64,000 bases of DNA from Aeromicrobium sp. Leaf350 (GCF_916858655.1 NZ_CAKASL010000001.1:1240001-1304000), one strand, 5' to 3'; counted from the stretch's first letter, positions 44,607 through 54,433 are shown. The notes: generated by a model from the letters alone, not told the origin. Numbers and translations are program-made.

Positions 44607-46009
44607 GGTCGACGGACACCGTTGACGGCGGGACATCGTTCGATCAGGCCTCGATGGCCGACAAGGCGCGGCTCCTCGAGGGCATCTTGGTCGGCGCAGG
44701 AGAGCTTTCGGGCCCGGTGAGCCGTCTTCGACGCCTGTCCGGCGGCGCCAGCCGGGAGACGTGGGCGTTCTCGGCGGGTGAGCGCGACCTGATTCTCCGC
44801 CGAGACCCGCCCACCGTCGCCGACCGGTCGACCATGGATCTTGAGGCGGACTGCCTGCGAGCAGCTGCCGGTGTGGGCGTGCCTGTTCCTCAGGTACTCG
44901 CCAGCGGGGCTGCCGACGGCCCACTGAACGCATCGTTCATGATCATGAACCATGTGTCCGGCGAGGCCGTTCCGCGTCGGCTCCTTCGCGATCCCGAGTT
45001 CGCCGTCGCCCGCCAAGCGCTGGCCCGAGAGCTCGGCGTCATTCTCGGTCGCATCCACTCGGTCCGACCGGACACCGTGCCTGCACTTCCGGAGTCAGAT
45101 CCCCTGACCGACATTCGGACCGAGCACGATGCCTACGGTGAGGCCAGGCCGGCGCTCGAGATCGCGTTCCGGTGGCTGGAGGACAACCGCCCGGATCCAC
45201 TGCAGCGAGTGCTCGTGCATGGCGACTTCCGCAACGGCAACCTTCTCGTCACTGGTCAGAGCAACAACGGGTTTCACGTCAACGCTGTCCTCGACTGGGA
45301 GATGGCCCATGCAGGTGACCCGCGAGAGGATCTCGGGTGGCTCTGCGCGAAGGCGTGGCGCTTCGGATCCGAGCGCCCCGTGGGTGGTTTCGGATCACGA
45401 GCCGACCTTCTCGACGGGTACTCCTCCATCTCCGGTCTTCAGTTCACTGAGGACGAGCTGCTGTGGTGGGAAGTTCTGGCCACTGCCACGTGGGCGGTCA
45501 TCTGTCGACGCCAAGGGGAGTACTTCCTCGGCGGTGGAAATCCGACGATCGAGAAGGCGGTGATCGGCCGCCGTATCGCGGAGGCGGAGCACGACCTGCT
45601 CGTCAGCATCGGCGGGATCTCCGCGACTCAGCTGACCGATCCCCTTGACGTACACATCACCGGGAGTACCTCGCTGGTCCCGCACGGTCGACCCAGCGGT
45701 GACGATCTCCTGGCTGCGGTGCACCGATTCCTGATCGATTCTGCTGCTCCTGAGCACAAGTTTCACGCACGCGTAGCGGCGAACGCTGTTCAGATCGCGC
45801 GACGGGAGGCGCTGCTCGGGCACGAGCTCCACGAGGCGCATGTCCACCGCCTGGCACTGCTCGGGTGCGCGACCGATCAGGAACTCGTCGAGTCGATCAG
45901 GTCCGGAGCGCTCGAAGATCGCTGGATCGAGCTCATCGACATCGTGGGCCGTTCGGTGTCGGACAAGTTGCGGGTCTCGAACCCCTCGTACCTGAGCCAG
46001 CCGGCGTAG
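44603..46009 (+). CDS. APH-fold kinase fused to DUF6285 (LvaA-LvaB-like)
   Basis: 468 residues. An aminoglycoside phosphotransferase-like kinase occupies about residues 25-345: SGGASRETWAF near 47, catalytic VLVHGDFRNGNLLV near 204 and metal-binding VLDWEMAHAGDP near 229. A separate helical domain follows from about residue 360 (GDDLLAAVHRFLIDS, VAANAVQIARREALLGHEL) and matches the small DUF6285 proteins. In Pseudomonas putida levulinate catabolism, kinase LvaA and small partner LvaB phosphorylate 4-hydroxyacyl-CoA; here the two appear to be one chain. A drug-resistance role is unlikely given the neighbours. Confidence 0.82.
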   Translation: MRSTDTVDGGTSFDQASMADKARLLEGILVGAGELSGPVSRLRRLSGGASRETWAFSAGERDLILRRDPPTVADRSTMDLEADCLRAAAGVGVPVPQVLASGAADGPLNASFMIMNHVSGEAVPRRLLRDPEFAVARQALARELGVILGRIHSVRPDTVPALPESDPLTDIRTEHDAYGEARPALEIAFRWLEDNRPDPLQRVLVHGDFRNGNLLVTGQSNNGFHVNAVLDWEMAHAGDPREDLGWLCAKAWRFGSERPVGGFGSRADLLDGYSSISGLQFTEDELLWWEVLATATWAVICRRQGEYFLGGGNPTIEKAVIGRRIAEAEHDLLVSIGGISATQLTDPLDVHITGSTSLVPHGRPSGDDLLAAVHRFLIDSAAPEHKFHARVAANAVQIARREALLGHELHEAHVHRLALLGCATDQELVESIRSGALEDRWIELIDIVGRSVSDKLRVSNPSYLSQPA

Positions 46010-46185
46010 CGACGCCGCTCTGTCGGCCCCGGTGCCCACGACGGCATCCCGAGATTCTGACCTCGCGATCTGAGCCTCGTCCAGCGAACGGGGAGGCGCA
46101 CGGCGGCGCTCCATCGCGGGCTTTCGCCATGTCGCACGTGGGCAGTGTCTCAACCCTTCGCTGACGTCATTGCTGGGAAATGAGG

Positions 46186-46221
46186 AGCCCTCGGGCGACG
46201 GTTTCCCGTCACCCGAGGGCT
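46186..46221. terminator. Terminator hairpin 1 of a tandem pair
   Basis: A 16-bp stem with one mismatch (46186-46201 with 46206-46221) and a 4-nt loop, downstream of the kinase gene. Confidence 0.75.
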
Positions 46222-46227
46222 TCGTAC

Positions 46228-46270
46228 CAGCTCAGCCGCTGCGTGGTCCAACCTCTCAGCGGCTGAGCTG
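46228..46270. terminator. Terminator hairpin 2 of a tandem pair
   Basis: A perfect 14-bp stem (46228-46241 with 46257-46270), 13 bp before the end of the convergent TRAP permease gene. The two hairpins together can serve both strands. Confidence 0.72.
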
Positions 46271-46283
46271 CTCGCGGGTCAGA

Positions 46284-48251
46284 TCACCCGATCCCGAACA
46301 GCCGCGGGACGGCCAGCGTGATGTCGGGGACGAGAATCAGCAGTGCCAGTCCGACGACCATCACGAGGAGGTAGCCATAAGCGGGGGCCAAGGCCTTTCG
46401 CAGATCCGCTTTCAAGATGGTCGCGGCGAAGTAGTAGCCCGCACCGATGGGCGGCAGATTCCCGCCGATCATGACGGCGATGAACATCAGGATCGCGTAG
46501 TGAACGGGATCGACCCCGAGAAGCAGTGCCTGTGGCATCAGCAGAGCCGGAAAAACCAGCAGGGCCGCCATACCTTCCATCAGCATCCCCAGCGGGATGA
46601 GAGCCATGACGGTGAAGAACAGGAACACGGTGGCGCTGCCGCCAGAGGCGTCCGCCATGGTGCGACCGATGCTCTGCGGGATCGAGGCGAATGTCGCGAA
46701 ATGGACGAATCCCGAAGCCGTGGCGACGATGAACATGATCATGCCCGTCATGACGCAGGTCTCGATGCCGACCTTCCAGAGGGCACGCAGCCGCAGGCTC
46801 CGGTGGATCAGCATCTCGATGACCAGTACGTACAACACCGCGAGCGCTGACAGTTCCGTGGGGGTTCCCCAGCCGCCGACGATCCCGCCCAGCACGATCA
46901 GCGGCAGGCCGAACGCGAAGAGTGCCGCCTTGACCGCGCGCGCCCTCGAGCTCCAGTTTGCTTTCTCCCTGCGCGGGACGCCCTTGATCACTGCCCGCAC
47001 GTAAACAGCAGCGAACAGGAAGAACCCGAGCGCCAGGGCCGGCAGGAACCCCGCGATGAAGAGTGTCCCGACCGAGATCTGGGCCCCGGCCGCGACGACA
47101 ATGAGACCGATGCTCGGTGGCACCGTCGCGCCCATGACACATGCAGCGATCAAGATGCCGGTCGACTCCTCGCGAGACCACCCGTCCTCGATCATGGGCT
47201 CGCGCAGCACGGTTCCCACAGCTGCCACGTCTGCGGCCTCTGAGCCGCTGACCCCAGACATGCCGTACATGCTGCCGACCATGGTGTGAGCCACGCCGCC
47301 GCGGATGTGGCCCAGGAAGGCTCGGAAGACCGAGATGAGTCGACCGGTGCTGTCTCCAGATTCCATCAGCAGCCCGGCAGCGATGAAGAAGGGAATCGCC
47401 GTCAGGAGGAACTCAGCGGTATCTCCTGATGCTCGTCCGGCCATTCCCTCCAACGTATGAAGACCATCGGAGGACCACAGCACGCCGAGGGATGCCAGTC
47501 CGAAGCAGAAGGCCACCGGAGTGCCCAGAAGAAGCAGGACCAACATGACGACCAAGAAGGTCAGGAATGCTGTCCTCAGGTCCTGGAGATCGAGGAACAG
47601 CGCGTGTGCGAACAGGAGACCCGCCACGAAGATCGCAGAGCACAGTCCCCCGACAGCCACCGACTTCAGCGGACGTTTCATCAGGAGGTCCGCGCTGTAG
47701 ATCAACATCAGGATCGCGCCAGCGATCAGCGGTATGGCCATGACGCTCAGCGGGATGGGCAGTCCGATGACGTTGCCCTCGGAAGCTCGGAAGTCGAGGA
47801 CTCCCGCGTATCCCAGGACCGCCATGAAGGCGGCGCTCGACCAGATGGTGAATGAGTCGATGATGGAGACGACGCCGGAGGGCATGTAGTCCAGCAAGAG
47901 TCGCAAGGACCGGTGCTCACCCCGATGGAATGCCGTTGCCGAGCCCAAGAACACCAGCATGGACACGAGGTATCCGGTGACTTCCAGCCCCCAGCCCACT
48001 CCGATGTCAAAGCCAAACCTGAGTACAGGGATGGCCGCGACCAACAAGATGGCGGCGAGCAGGTGCGCGAACATCAGGAGCTCGGCGACCTTCTCCACCA
48101 TGCGCAGCCGCGGATGCACCCCGGGTACCATTCCGAGCTGTGGGTCGGTCGACTCAGAAGAGGCGAGTTCCTCCAGGCTCGCAGCCAGTCCACCACCTCG
48201 CGTCGCAGACGGGCCGGCCAGATCCGCCTGCGTCCGCTCACCCTGCCTCAC
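46284..48251 (-). CDS. TRAP transporter fused small and large permease (DctQM)
   Basis: A 655-residue membrane protein. An N-terminal soluble stretch of about 50 residues and four hydrophobic helices match DctQ (FLGSATAFHRGEHRSLRLLL near 102). A DctM domain follows with LGTPVAFCFGLASLGVLWS near 245, MYGMSGVSGSEAADVAAVG near 330 and GNLPPIGAGYYFAATILK near 615. The fusion of Q and M is a known TRAP variant. Its ATG overlaps the DctP stop. It couples carboxylate import to an ion gradient. Confidence 0.92.
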   Translation of the reverse strand: MRQGERTQADLAGPSATRGGGLAASLEELASSESTDPQLGMVPGVHPRLRMVEKVAELLMFAHLLAAILLVAAIPVLRFGFDIGVGWGLEVTGYLVSMLVFLGSATAFHRGEHRSLRLLLDYMPSGVVSIIDSFTIWSSAAFMAVLGYAGVLDFRASEGNVIGLPIPLSVMAIPLIAGAILMLIYSADLLMKRPLKSVAVGGLCSAIFVAGLLFAHALFLDLQDLRTAFLTFLVVMLVLLLLGTPVAFCFGLASLGVLWSSDGLHTLEGMAGRASGDTAEFLLTAIPFFIAAGLLMESGDSTGRLISVFRAFLGHIRGGVAHTMVGSMYGMSGVSGSEAADVAAVGTVLREPMIEDGWSREESTGILIAACVMGATVPPSIGLIVVAAGAQISVGTLFIAGFLPALALGFFLFAAVYVRAVIKGVPRREKANWSSRARAVKAALFAFGLPLIVLGGIVGGWGTPTELSALAVLYVLVIEMLIHRSLRLRALWKVGIETCVMTGMIMFIVATASGFVHFATFASIPQSIGRTMADASGGSATVFLFFTVMALIPLGMLMEGMAALLVFPALLMPQALLLGVDPVHYAILMFIAVMIGGNLPPIGAGYYFAATILKADLRKALAPAYGYLLVMVVGLALLILVPDITLAVPRLFGIG

Positions 48252-49288
48252 TGGGCCGCCTTCACCTTCTCGGCCTCATCCCTGAGCGCGTCGTACGTAC
48301 CTGCGCCGTAGACCGAGTCGTAGTCGGGGAGGAAGTCCTTCTCGACGGCCTCGCGGAACGCCTCGATGTCAGGTTCGATGATCTCTCGCGAGTCGGAGCC
48401 CTCGAACTCTGTCCGGTACTCGGCCTCCTTCGCGATCGTCTCCTCCGTCAGCTGATCCCCCGCGTCGCGGAAGGCACTCTGGAGAACCTGCTGGTCGTCG
48501 GTCGAAAGCTTCGACCACGTTCGGTCGCTGATCGTCAGCGCGTTGAGCGGGATGCCGACGGGGATGTCGACGAGGTTCTGAAGAACATCATCGAACTTCG
48601 CCTCATAGAGCACAGGGAAGGAGAGGTACGCGCAGTCCGCGACCCCCGTTTGGAAGGCCAGGTAGGCCTCGGGGAACGGGATGGGGACCGCCGTGAAGCC
48701 CATCGCCTCAAACTGGTCGACCTGATTCTGCGTCTGCGCGATTCGCATCTTCACACCCGAGGCAGAGTCAGGGTCGGTGACCTCAGCGTTGCAGAAGATG
48801 GTGAAGGTCCCGGTGTACCAAGCGTCGACGAGCCTGACTCCCAGCTCTTCCTTCATCGGATCCCATACCAAGTCGTTCGCCACGTCTCCACGCATGGTCT
48901 CCTGCATCACGATCGGGTCGTCGAACAGGAACGGAGCCGCTTGGATCGCCAGGCTCGGCATCTTCGACTCCGGCAGCGTGCCGGCGCGCATGTCGAGGCT
49001 GCCTTCCTGAAGCGCCTCGTCCATCTCGGAGTCTGATCCGAGCTGACCCGCGGGGAACACCTGGATCTCGACCCGGCCATCCGTCTCGTCCTCGATCTGC
49101 TCGACCGCGCGCATGATCGCTTCGTGCTGAAGGCTGCCCTCGGCGAAGACATGGCCGAAACGCAAGGTGATCGTTTCACCGCCGTCCGAGCCACCGGAGT
49201 TTCCTCCGCACCCCGCAGTGGCGAGCGTCAAGCAGATCAGAACCATCGTTACACGACGAGTTCGATTGGCCCAGTTGGTGACAGTCAT
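48248..49288 (-). CDS. TRAP transporter substrate-binding protein (DctP)
   Basis: 346 residues. A signal with TRRVTMVLICLTLATAGCGG gives a lipobox Cys near residue 27. The DctP fold shows LRFGHVFAEGSLQHEAIMRA near 43, GRVEIQVFPAGQLGSDSEM near 70, LDMRAGTLPE near 95 and, later, RIAQTQNQVDQFEAMGFTAVP where the family Arg contacts a carboxylate. The ligand is therefore probably an organic acid. Preceded by a match to the cluster operator. Confidence 0.9.
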   Translation of the reverse strand: MTVTNWANRTRRVTMVLICLTLATAGCGGNSGGSDGGETITLRFGHVFAEGSLQHEAIMRAVEQIEDETDGRVEIQVFPAGQLGSDSEMDEALQEGSLDMRAGTLPESKMPSLAIQAAPFLFDDPIVMQETMRGDVANDLVWDPMKEELGVRLVDAWYTGTFTIFCNAEVTDPDSASGVKMRIAQTQNQVDQFEAMGFTAVPIPFPEAYLAFQTGVADCAYLSFPVLYEAKFDDVLQNLVDIPVGIPLNALTISDRTWSKLSTDDQQVLQSAFRDAGDQLTEETIAKEAEYRTEFEGSDSREIIEPDIEAFREAVEKDFLPDYDSVYGAGTYDALRDEAEKVKAAQ

Positions 49289-49743
49289 GGAGATCGTTCA
49301 TCTCTTTCCTGAAATTGCAAGTCTTTAGGCTCGCAATGTGGATGCCCGTCCGAAACGCGATACTGCTGTGCAGAACGCTTGTTAAGTACGACGACTGTCC
49401 GAGAGTAAGCCGCATCACACGAACGGTCAAGACCCTTCGGTCCTGAGTCCGTAGAACGGCTCGAAGAGGCACGCTGATGTACCAGGACGCAGACCGGCGT
49501 CGTGACCGGCGCCATCCAGGCAGGGACCGCGGCCTCGACCACGCACTCTCGAGTCGTCGCTCGCTCACCAAACCTCGGACTCTGAGGAGTGCAGGTCGGG
49601 CGCGCAGACACGGCGAGGACTGGTGCCACGTCGGCCCGTCTGATCCGAGCTGGGTATGCCCGCGCGCGTCCGTCTGTCGCGTACATCGACAGCGCGTCAG
49701 CAGAGAAGTTCGGCGCTACTACCGGAGCGCCAGTCGATTCCTC
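49289..49743. promoter_or_regulatory. 455-bp gap with GAAC-N4-GTTA operator
   Basis: Contains the TRAP promoter region with GAACGCTTGTTA at 49373-49384, 85 bp before the DctP start. No credible gene; the open frames on either strand are Arg-rich and low in protein character. Confidence 0.5.
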
Positions 49744-51438
49744 CTACGTGCGGCGCGGTCGATCGAGCAGGCCTAGCTCCTCGAGATCCCACAGGACCTC
49801 GCCCGGCTCTCGCTTCACCAGCACATGCTTGAGAACCCGGCCACTGGCATTTCTCGGCAGCTCTGCCACCACTTCAACGAAACGAGGGACGGCGAAATGA
49901 GGAAGCCCGTCAAGCACGTGACTCGCAATGTCCAGCGGCGACAGCTCCAGACCGGACGTCACGACGATGCAGGCCTTGATGGCGTCGTCGACCTCGCCGG
50001 CGATCTGCACGGCGTGTACAGCGACGTCCTCGACGGCGGCATGCTTGACGATGACTTGCTCCACCTCGAAGGCTGAGACGTTCTCGCCGCGGCGGCGCAT
50101 GCTGTCGGACTTGCGTCCGACGAACACGAGATACCCATCGTCATCCATCCGCCCGAGGTCCCCGGTGTGATGCCAGAGGTTGGAGCGGCACTTCAGTGAT
50201 GCGTCGTCGCGGTTCCAGTACCCGTCGAACATGACACCAGGGAACCTCGGCCGCAGGACGATCTCGCCCACCTCATCAACCGGAAGCTCCTCGTCGAGGT
50301 CGTTGACGATGGCGACTTCTGCCCAGGGGTTGGCCCGACCTGCCGTTCCATCCTTCATGTCGTGCACGAGGTTGACCGTGACGCTGGACATCTCGGTCTG
50401 TCCGTACGTCTGCGTCAGGAGTGGTACGCCGAACCTCTCCTCGAACGCTCGCCGATCGGCCTCCGCCAACGGTGCCAGCATCATCAAGCGGAGGTTGTGC
50501 TCCTTGTCGAGCAAGCTCGGCGGGCGTCGCAGGAGTCCAACCGCGTAGAAGCCGACGCCGAGAAGCACCGTTGCACCGATGGCCCGGCACCGGTCAAGGA
50601 ACGAGGTACCGGAGAACTTGCGGTCGAAGTGAATGGGGATACTGGCGAGCAGCGCGGCCATCAGCGGGATGAACGACGTCAGGTGGTACAGCGGGCTCAC
50701 GCTGTAGAAGACGTCGTCGTCGGCCAGGTCGAAAGTGGCGATGCACTGGCGACCGAGATGGTGGAAGTAGCGGTGGCTCAGGACGCAAGCCTTCGGCAGA
50801 CCAGTCGTTCCGGAGGTGTAGATCAGAGCGGCCGGCTCATCGACGCGTTGAACAGGAAGCTCCGCATCCAGCGTCGATGGGCGGCCAAGCTCCTCGTAGC
50901 CCGATTGGTCGATGGACGACAGTAGGTCAGCCTGCTCGAGAAGCACCACATGGTTGACGGCCGGCGTCTCGACCAGGATGGGATCCACGGTCGCCGCGCC
51001 CTCCGCATCCATCACCACCATGCTTGCCCCGGAGTCCGCCAACTGGTGTCGAAGTGGATCCCCCTTGAGGAATGCATTCAGTGGGACGATGATCGCGCCA
51101 GCACGCCAGCACGCGAACATCAGCTCGACCATGCGGATGGAGCTGCCGCAGAAGAACGCCACCCGATCGCCGGGCTTCACGCCACGTTCGATCAGCCCCT
51201 TCGCCTGGTCCGTTGCCTTTGAATCCAAGGCGGCGAACGTGAGGGCTTCGCCCTCGATGACGACGAAGGTTCGGTCGGGCGTGGCTTGCGCGGAACGGCG
51301 AAGCATCGTTCCCAGATCGCCCGGCGCATTGCCGACTTCCAGGTAACGCTGACGGAGGTCCGCCTCACCACGCGCCTCTCCTGGCACATCATTGAACATT
51401 GGCTCACCTGTCACTGAAGCAGTCATCAACGCTCTCAC
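49744..51438 (-). CDS. AMP-forming acyl-CoA ligase (CaiC-like)
   Basis: A 564-residue ANL superfamily ligase. P-loop ALIYTSGTTGLPKACVLSH near residue 208, TYGQTEMSS near 350, HTGDLGRMDDDGYL near 426, SMRRRGENVSAFEVEQ near 447 and C-terminal PRNASGRVLKHVL carrying the catalytic Lys near 540. It resembles crotonobetaine/carnitine and short-chain acid ligases. It starts 9 bp after the Baeyer-Villiger monooxygenase gene (or at an ATG four codons inside) and would activate the acid released after ring opening. Confidence 0.9.
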   Translation of the reverse strand: MRALMTASVTGEPMFNDVPGEARGEADLRQRYLEVGNAPGDLGTMLRRSAQATPDRTFVVIEGEALTFAALDSKATDQAKGLIERGVKPGDRVAFFCGSSIRMVELMFACWRAGAIIVPLNAFLKGDPLRHQLADSGASMVVMDAEGAATVDPILVETPAVNHVVLLEQADLLSSIDQSGYEELGRPSTLDAELPVQRVDEPAALIYTSGTTGLPKACVLSHRYFHHLGRQCIATFDLADDDVFYSVSPLYHLTSFIPLMAALLASIPIHFDRKFSGTSFLDRCRAIGATVLLGVGFYAVGLLRRPPSLLDKEHNLRLMMLAPLAEADRRAFEERFGVPLLTQTYGQTEMSSVTVNLVHDMKDGTAGRANPWAEVAIVNDLDEELPVDEVGEIVLRPRFPGVMFDGYWNRDDASLKCRSNLWHHTGDLGRMDDDGYLVFVGRKSDSMRRRGENVSAFEVEQVIVKHAAVEDVAVHAVQIAGEVDDAIKACIVVTSGLELSPLDIASHVLDGLPHFAVPRFVEVVAELPRNASGRVLKHVLVKREPGEVLWDLEELGLLDRPRRT

Positions 51439-51446
51439 TTGTCTCG

Positions 51447-53306
51447 CTATCCGCCGAAGTAGTCACGTACGGGCGGGTTGTGCGCTTCGTCCCAGATGTC
51501 GATGATGCGATGAGGTCGCAGTGAGACGACTCGCGATCGCGAGCCCTTGAACCAGTTCGAGACGCCCGAGTTGTAGATCATCGGCGCGAGCTCGTCATCG
51601 AGCTCGCGATTCCAGGCTTCACATGCCTCAGGACGCACCTGCATCCACGACCAACCCTGATCGAACATGTGCCTGAGGCACTCCACGATGTACCGGATGT
51701 GCATCTCGGCGGTCATCGTTCCAGCGCCTCCGTGGCCGGCGACGGAGTTGGGGCCCCACATCAGGAACAGGTTGGGGCAGTCCGCGAGGGAGTAGCCTCG
51801 ATATCCCTCGGGGTTCTCGTTGAGACGCTCGCGGATGTCGATCCCGCCCGACCCGCGAATCTCGATCGGCCACATCACCTGGTCTGCGACGAATCCCGTG
51901 GCGAACACGAGAGTGTCAGCGGCGATCTCTTGACCATCGACCACGACCGAGTTCGCGTTGACGTGACCGATTCGCGATGTCAGCAACGAGACGTTCGGTC
52001 GCTTGAGAGCGTCATACCAGCCGTTGTCGATGATCATTCGCTTCGAGAATGGCGAGTAGTCCGGGGTGACCTTTTCGATCAGGTCAGGCCGATCGGCCAG
52101 CTTCGAGTGGATGTAGTCCTCGAGATGACCACGCATGCGCTCGGTGAAGGCGTTGGCCGAGCGGTCCGGCGTCGGCCATTCCGGGTCGATCTTCAGATCG
52201 TCGAGCAGGTAGTCGCCCCACTCCCAGAACTGCTGCCACCTCATCAGCGCGCCGTACACCGGAACTTCGTGCAGGAACCAGCTGTCGACATCGTTCAGCT
52301 CACGCCCGCGGAGGCGGTGCGTCGTGATCCAGTGCGGTGTCCGTTGGATCACCACCACCTCGGCCGCCGTCTCCGACACCGACGGCAGGATCTGGTTGGC
52401 GCTCGCGCCGCCGCCGACCAGCACCACGCGCTTCCCGGCGTAGTCATAGTCCTCGGGCCACTCGCTCGAGTGGAAGATGTCCCCTCGGAAGTTCTCGAGA
52501 CCCTCGACCTTCGGCATGTTCGGGTGGTGGAACATCGCAAAGGCGCTGATGACCACATTCGCTCGTACGACCTGTTCCGCGCCGTTTCCGTCCGTGTACT
52601 CGACGTCCCAGCGATGATCGCTGTCGCTCCATGTCAGACGCGTGACGCAGCTTCGCCCCACGAACTTGTCGTCGTAGCGATCCGCGATGGCCCGAAGATA
52701 CGACCGCACCGCCGGCAGACCACTGAAGTAATCCGGCCACCCTTCGTCGGGCGTCGGCTGGAACGAGTACGAGTAGAGAAGGCTCGGGGTGTCGACCCGG
52801 GCTCCGGGATACGTGTTGGTGTGCCAGACCCCGCCCGGGGCGTCGTTCTTGTCGAGGACGACGAAGTTCTCGACTCCCACCCGCTCCAGCATGGCGGCCG
52901 CTGCGATTCCACTCAGTCCTCCGCCGATGACGACGACGGAAAAGTCCGCGGGTGTATCGAGAGGATCGATGTGCTGATCCGAACCAATCCCGGTCTCCCA
53001 ACGGGCCAGGGAGAGGTACTCAGGCGGAACAGTGCTGCCTGCCCCCTTTTCCATGGCGGCCAGCATCACGTCATCGGACACGTTCTCCACTGCGCCGTTG
53101 TCGGGATGCTGCATCAGCAGATCGAGGACGAGCGACTCCAGCTTCTCCCGGTCACGCGGGTCATCCACCACGTCAGGGTCGCGCGCGACGAAGACCGCCA
53201 GGCTCGCCAGAACCCTGCGGTCCACTCGCGACAACGCGTACTTCAACTTCTGGATGTGATCGGCTGCCTCCACGGCAGCGACTGCTTCCTGGGCACTCAT
53301 TCCCAT
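51447..53306 (-). CDS. Baeyer-Villiger monooxygenase, HAPMO-like with N-terminal extension
   Basis: 619 residues. A helical extension of about 120 residues precedes the FAD motif VVIGGGLSGIAAAAML near 126-140. The Baeyer-Villiger fingerprint FxGxxxHxxxWPE is complete at 273-285, and the NADPH motif VLVGGGASANQ follows near 296. Length and extension match 4-hydroxyacetophenone monooxygenase-type enzymes. It converts a ketone to an ester or lactone. Starts inside the end of the AMACR-like gene upstream, so the three genes form one operon with the ligase. Confidence 0.93.
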   Translation of the reverse strand: MGMSAQEAVAAVEAADHIQKLKYALSRVDRRVLASLAVFVARDPDVVDDPRDREKLESLVLDLLMQHPDNGAVENVSDDVMLAAMEKGAGSTVPPEYLSLARWETGIGSDQHIDPLDTPADFSVVVIGGGLSGIAAAAMLERVGVENFVVLDKNDAPGGVWHTNTYPGARVDTPSLLYSYSFQPTPDEGWPDYFSGLPAVRSYLRAIADRYDDKFVGRSCVTRLTWSDSDHRWDVEYTDGNGAEQVVRANVVISAFAMFHHPNMPKVEGLENFRGDIFHSSEWPEDYDYAGKRVVLVGGGASANQILPSVSETAAEVVVIQRTPHWITTHRLRGRELNDVDSWFLHEVPVYGALMRWQQFWEWGDYLLDDLKIDPEWPTPDRSANAFTERMRGHLEDYIHSKLADRPDLIEKVTPDYSPFSKRMIIDNGWYDALKRPNVSLLTSRIGHVNANSVVVDGQEIAADTLVFATGFVADQVMWPIEIRGSGGIDIRERLNENPEGYRGYSLADCPNLFLMWGPNSVAGHGGAGTMTAEMHIRYIVECLRHMFDQGWSWMQVRPEACEAWNRELDDELAPMIYNSGVSNWFKGSRSRVVSLRPHRIIDIWDEAHNPPVRDYFGG

Positions 53307-54433
53307 GTCCCTTCCTGAGCGCTCGCCCCTGCGTCATCTCGCAGGGACGCCATGATGTCTTCGGTGTGCTCTCCCGGGAGCGGCGGCGAGGCCGGCTCGC
53401 GAACGCCGCTCTGCGAGAACCTCGGCGTCACCGCAGACTGGGTGACCCCGTCGATCGTGACGAGACTCTGCCGATGTTTGATCTGTGGATGCTCGCGCGC
53501 CTCGACGTACGAGAGCACTGGGGTGACGCACGCTTCGCGTTCGCGGAAGACCTCAGCCCAGTGGGCCTGCGAGTGCATGCGGAACGCAGCCGCCAGAGCG
53601 GCTTTGACTGCGGGCCATGTCGACTCGTCGTACTGACGCTCCACGTCCAGTGGTAGGTCCAGTCCCGAGAGCAGGCTTGCGTAGAAGCTGGGCTCCAGGG
53701 CACCGACTGCCATGTGACGACGGTCCGACGTCTCGTAGACCCCGTAGAACGGCGCGCCGCCGTCGAGCAGGTTGGTCCCGCGATCCTCAGTCCACATCGA
53801 GGCTGCGCTCAACGCATGCATCGACGTGAGCAGGTGCAGCGATCCGTCGACCATGGAGGCGTCGACCACCTGACCGACCCCGGTCTGCGTGGCCACGTGC
53901 AGTGCAGCCAAGACGCCCGCCACCGCGTACATTCCGCCAGCGGCATAGTTGCCGATGAAGTTGACGGGGATCTGTGGACTGGCACCAGCCTCGCCAATCG
54001 CATGCAGAACGCCAGATGCTGCGATGAAGTTGATGTCATGGCCGGGCGTCTGCGCATCGGGACCAGATTGACCCCAACCCGTCAGCCGGCCATAGACCAG
54101 TCGGTCATTCTGCTCGTGAAGGCTCTCGGGACCGATCCCTAGGCGCTCAGCGACGCCAGGGCGAAATCCTTCGACCACGATGTCGACGTCGCGAGCGAGG
54201 CGGCGCACTGCCGCAGAACCTTCGGCCGTCTTGAGGTCCAGCGAGACCGACCGCTTGCCCCTGTTGAGGAGGTCCAGCCGCGGCGGCCCGGGGAAGGCGA
54301 TCGGCTTGTCCGCGCGGTCCACCCGAATGACATCAGCACCGAGGTCCGCAAGAAGCATCGACGCGAATGCTCCAGCGCCGAGGCAGCCAAGGTCCAGGAC
54401 TGTCACGCCCTCGAGCGGTCCCATGGAACGCAT
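53297..54433 (-). CDS. CaiB/BaiF protein, AMACR-like with altered catalytic Asp
   Basis: 378 residues from the ATG at 54433, preceded by GGAGGAG. TVLDLGCLGAGAFASMLLAD near 11, GWGQSGPDAQTPGHDINF near 119-136. The His of GHD (132) is kept, but 30 residues on, where AMACR enzymes have VGD, the sequence is FIGNYAAGGM with Asn162. A classical two-base racemase is therefore doubtful; CoA transfer or another role is possible. First gene of the BVMO-ligase operon, behind an operator match. Confidence 0.87.
   Translation of the reverse strand: MRSMGPLEGVTVLDLGCLGAGAFASMLLADLGADVIRVDRADKPIAFPGPPRLDLLNRGKRSVSLDLKTAEGSAAVRRLARDVDIVVEGFRPGVAERLGIGPESLHEQNDRLVYGRLTGWGQSGPDAQTPGHDINFIAASGVLHAIGEAGASPQIPVNFIGNYAAGGMYAVAGVLAALHVATQTGVGQVVDASMVDGSLHLLTSMHALSAASMWTEDRGTNLLDGGAPFYGVYETSDRRHMAVGALEPSFYASLLSGLDLPLDVERQYDESTWPAVKAALAAAFRMHSQAHWAEVFREREACVTPVLSYVEAREHPQIKHRQSLVTIDGVTQSAVTPRFSQSGVREPASPPLPGEHTEDIMASLRDDAGASAQEGTWE

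Noticed and set aside
44603-46009. Aminoglycoside resistance kinase
   Set aside because: The DUF6285 fusion and acyl-CoA gene neighbours fit a CoA-ester kinase better than drug modification.
49285-49776. Open frames on both strands in the gap between the TRAP and ligase operons
   Set aside because: Arg/Ser-rich composition, overlap with each other, no Shine-Dalgarno or domain.
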